Assembly (NCBI GenBank): GCA_000507305.1
Contig: DF239840.1
Coordinates: 1-64,000, forward strand
DNA: 64,000 bases
Direction: 5' to 3'
From: Breviolum minutum Mf 1.05b.01
Taxonomy: Eukaryota > Sar > Dinophyceae > Suessiales > Symbiodiniaceae
The notes under the pieces were generated by a model, which worked only from the letters and a program-made list of their open reading frames with translations, made no database searches and was not told where the DNA came from. Within the stretch, counting starts at the first letter, position 1, and the number at the start of each line of letters is the position of its first letter. Below are positions 63,795-64,000 of this stretch, piece after piece. The position numbers and the translations under genes were made by a program.

Positions 63795-63900
63795 TTAAGC
63801 GCTTGCCCACCACACTATCACCACCAATGCGATAGCCAACACATTCACCCAATTCTTCATGCCGTTCCTTCCAACAGAAATACGGTGAATGGTGTCACCG
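63795..63900 (-). CDS. Terminal exon of a protein with a C-terminal membrane anchor
   Basis: It follows tttttggtgatattcttcag and reads GDTIHRISVGRNGMKNWVNV then LAIALVVIVWWASA before TAA. The last 17 residues form a hydrophobic segment ending three residues before the stop, the arrangement of tail-anchored membrane proteins, which insert post-translationally. Only one frame gives this; another reads VTPFTVFLLEGTA and stops. The rest of the gene lies beyond the right edge. This gene's end separates it from the helicase locus. Confidence 0.75.
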
Positions 63901-64000
63901 CTGAAGAATATCACCAAAAAAGGAGTTATATAATTTGCCCGGGTATTTCCCGTCACATATCGAGACTTTGCGATGTTGGAGTGGAATTTTAGAGGAGGTC

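Overview
This window looks like a nuclear scaffold of a microbial eukaryote, most likely a dinoflagellate. The evidence is short exons (about 25-400 nt) in long AT-rich introns, splice donors that are GC or apparently GA as well as GT, many families of short inverted-repeat elements in the introns, and one decayed retroelement that pairs an RNase H-like domain with a tyrosine recombinase. There are two runs of N and two isolated N bases. No bacterial operon logic, CRISPR, rRNA or convincing tRNA was seen. Species assignment is inference.

The best-supported exons are all on the minus strand: splice phases agree across neighbouring exons, and two proteins are recognisable there. The whole window may be one co-directional gene array. 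Long plus-strand frames are mostly mirror images of minus-strand exons or run through repeats.

Layout from right to left (direction of transcription): 63.9-63.8 kb, the 3' end of a gene whose product ends in a membrane anchor; about 63.6-47.6 kb, a very large locus containing a DExH-box RNA helicase (DEIH box at 60.2 kb, the LVFLPG segment at 52.7 kb, a motif IV-like segment at 50.3 kb, the AESSLT motif at 49.4 kb, QRSGRAGRT at 48.7 kb); 45.5-32.3 kb, at least four unrecognised multi-exon genes, two with visible stop codons; 31-16 kb, more unrecognised exon chains; 16-12 kb, the decayed DIRS-like element; 11.8-9.2 kb, a four-exon chain ending in a basic tail; 8.3-3.8 kb, scattered exons; 2.6-1.9 kb, the FAD-binding N terminus of a fumarate-reductase-like flavoprotein; 1.7-0.5 kb, three phase-compatible exons ending in a stop.

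The most interesting feature is the intron content. At least ten families of roughly 80-150 bp elements are interspersed. Some families occur in one orientation only (family B 13 of 13, G 4 of 4, H 3 of 3, J 4 of 4); others occur in both. In two places a family G element coincides with a complete GT-AG intron between phase-matched exons. This is what introners (transposon-derived new introns) would look like. All coordinates were read by eye and may be off by a few bases.
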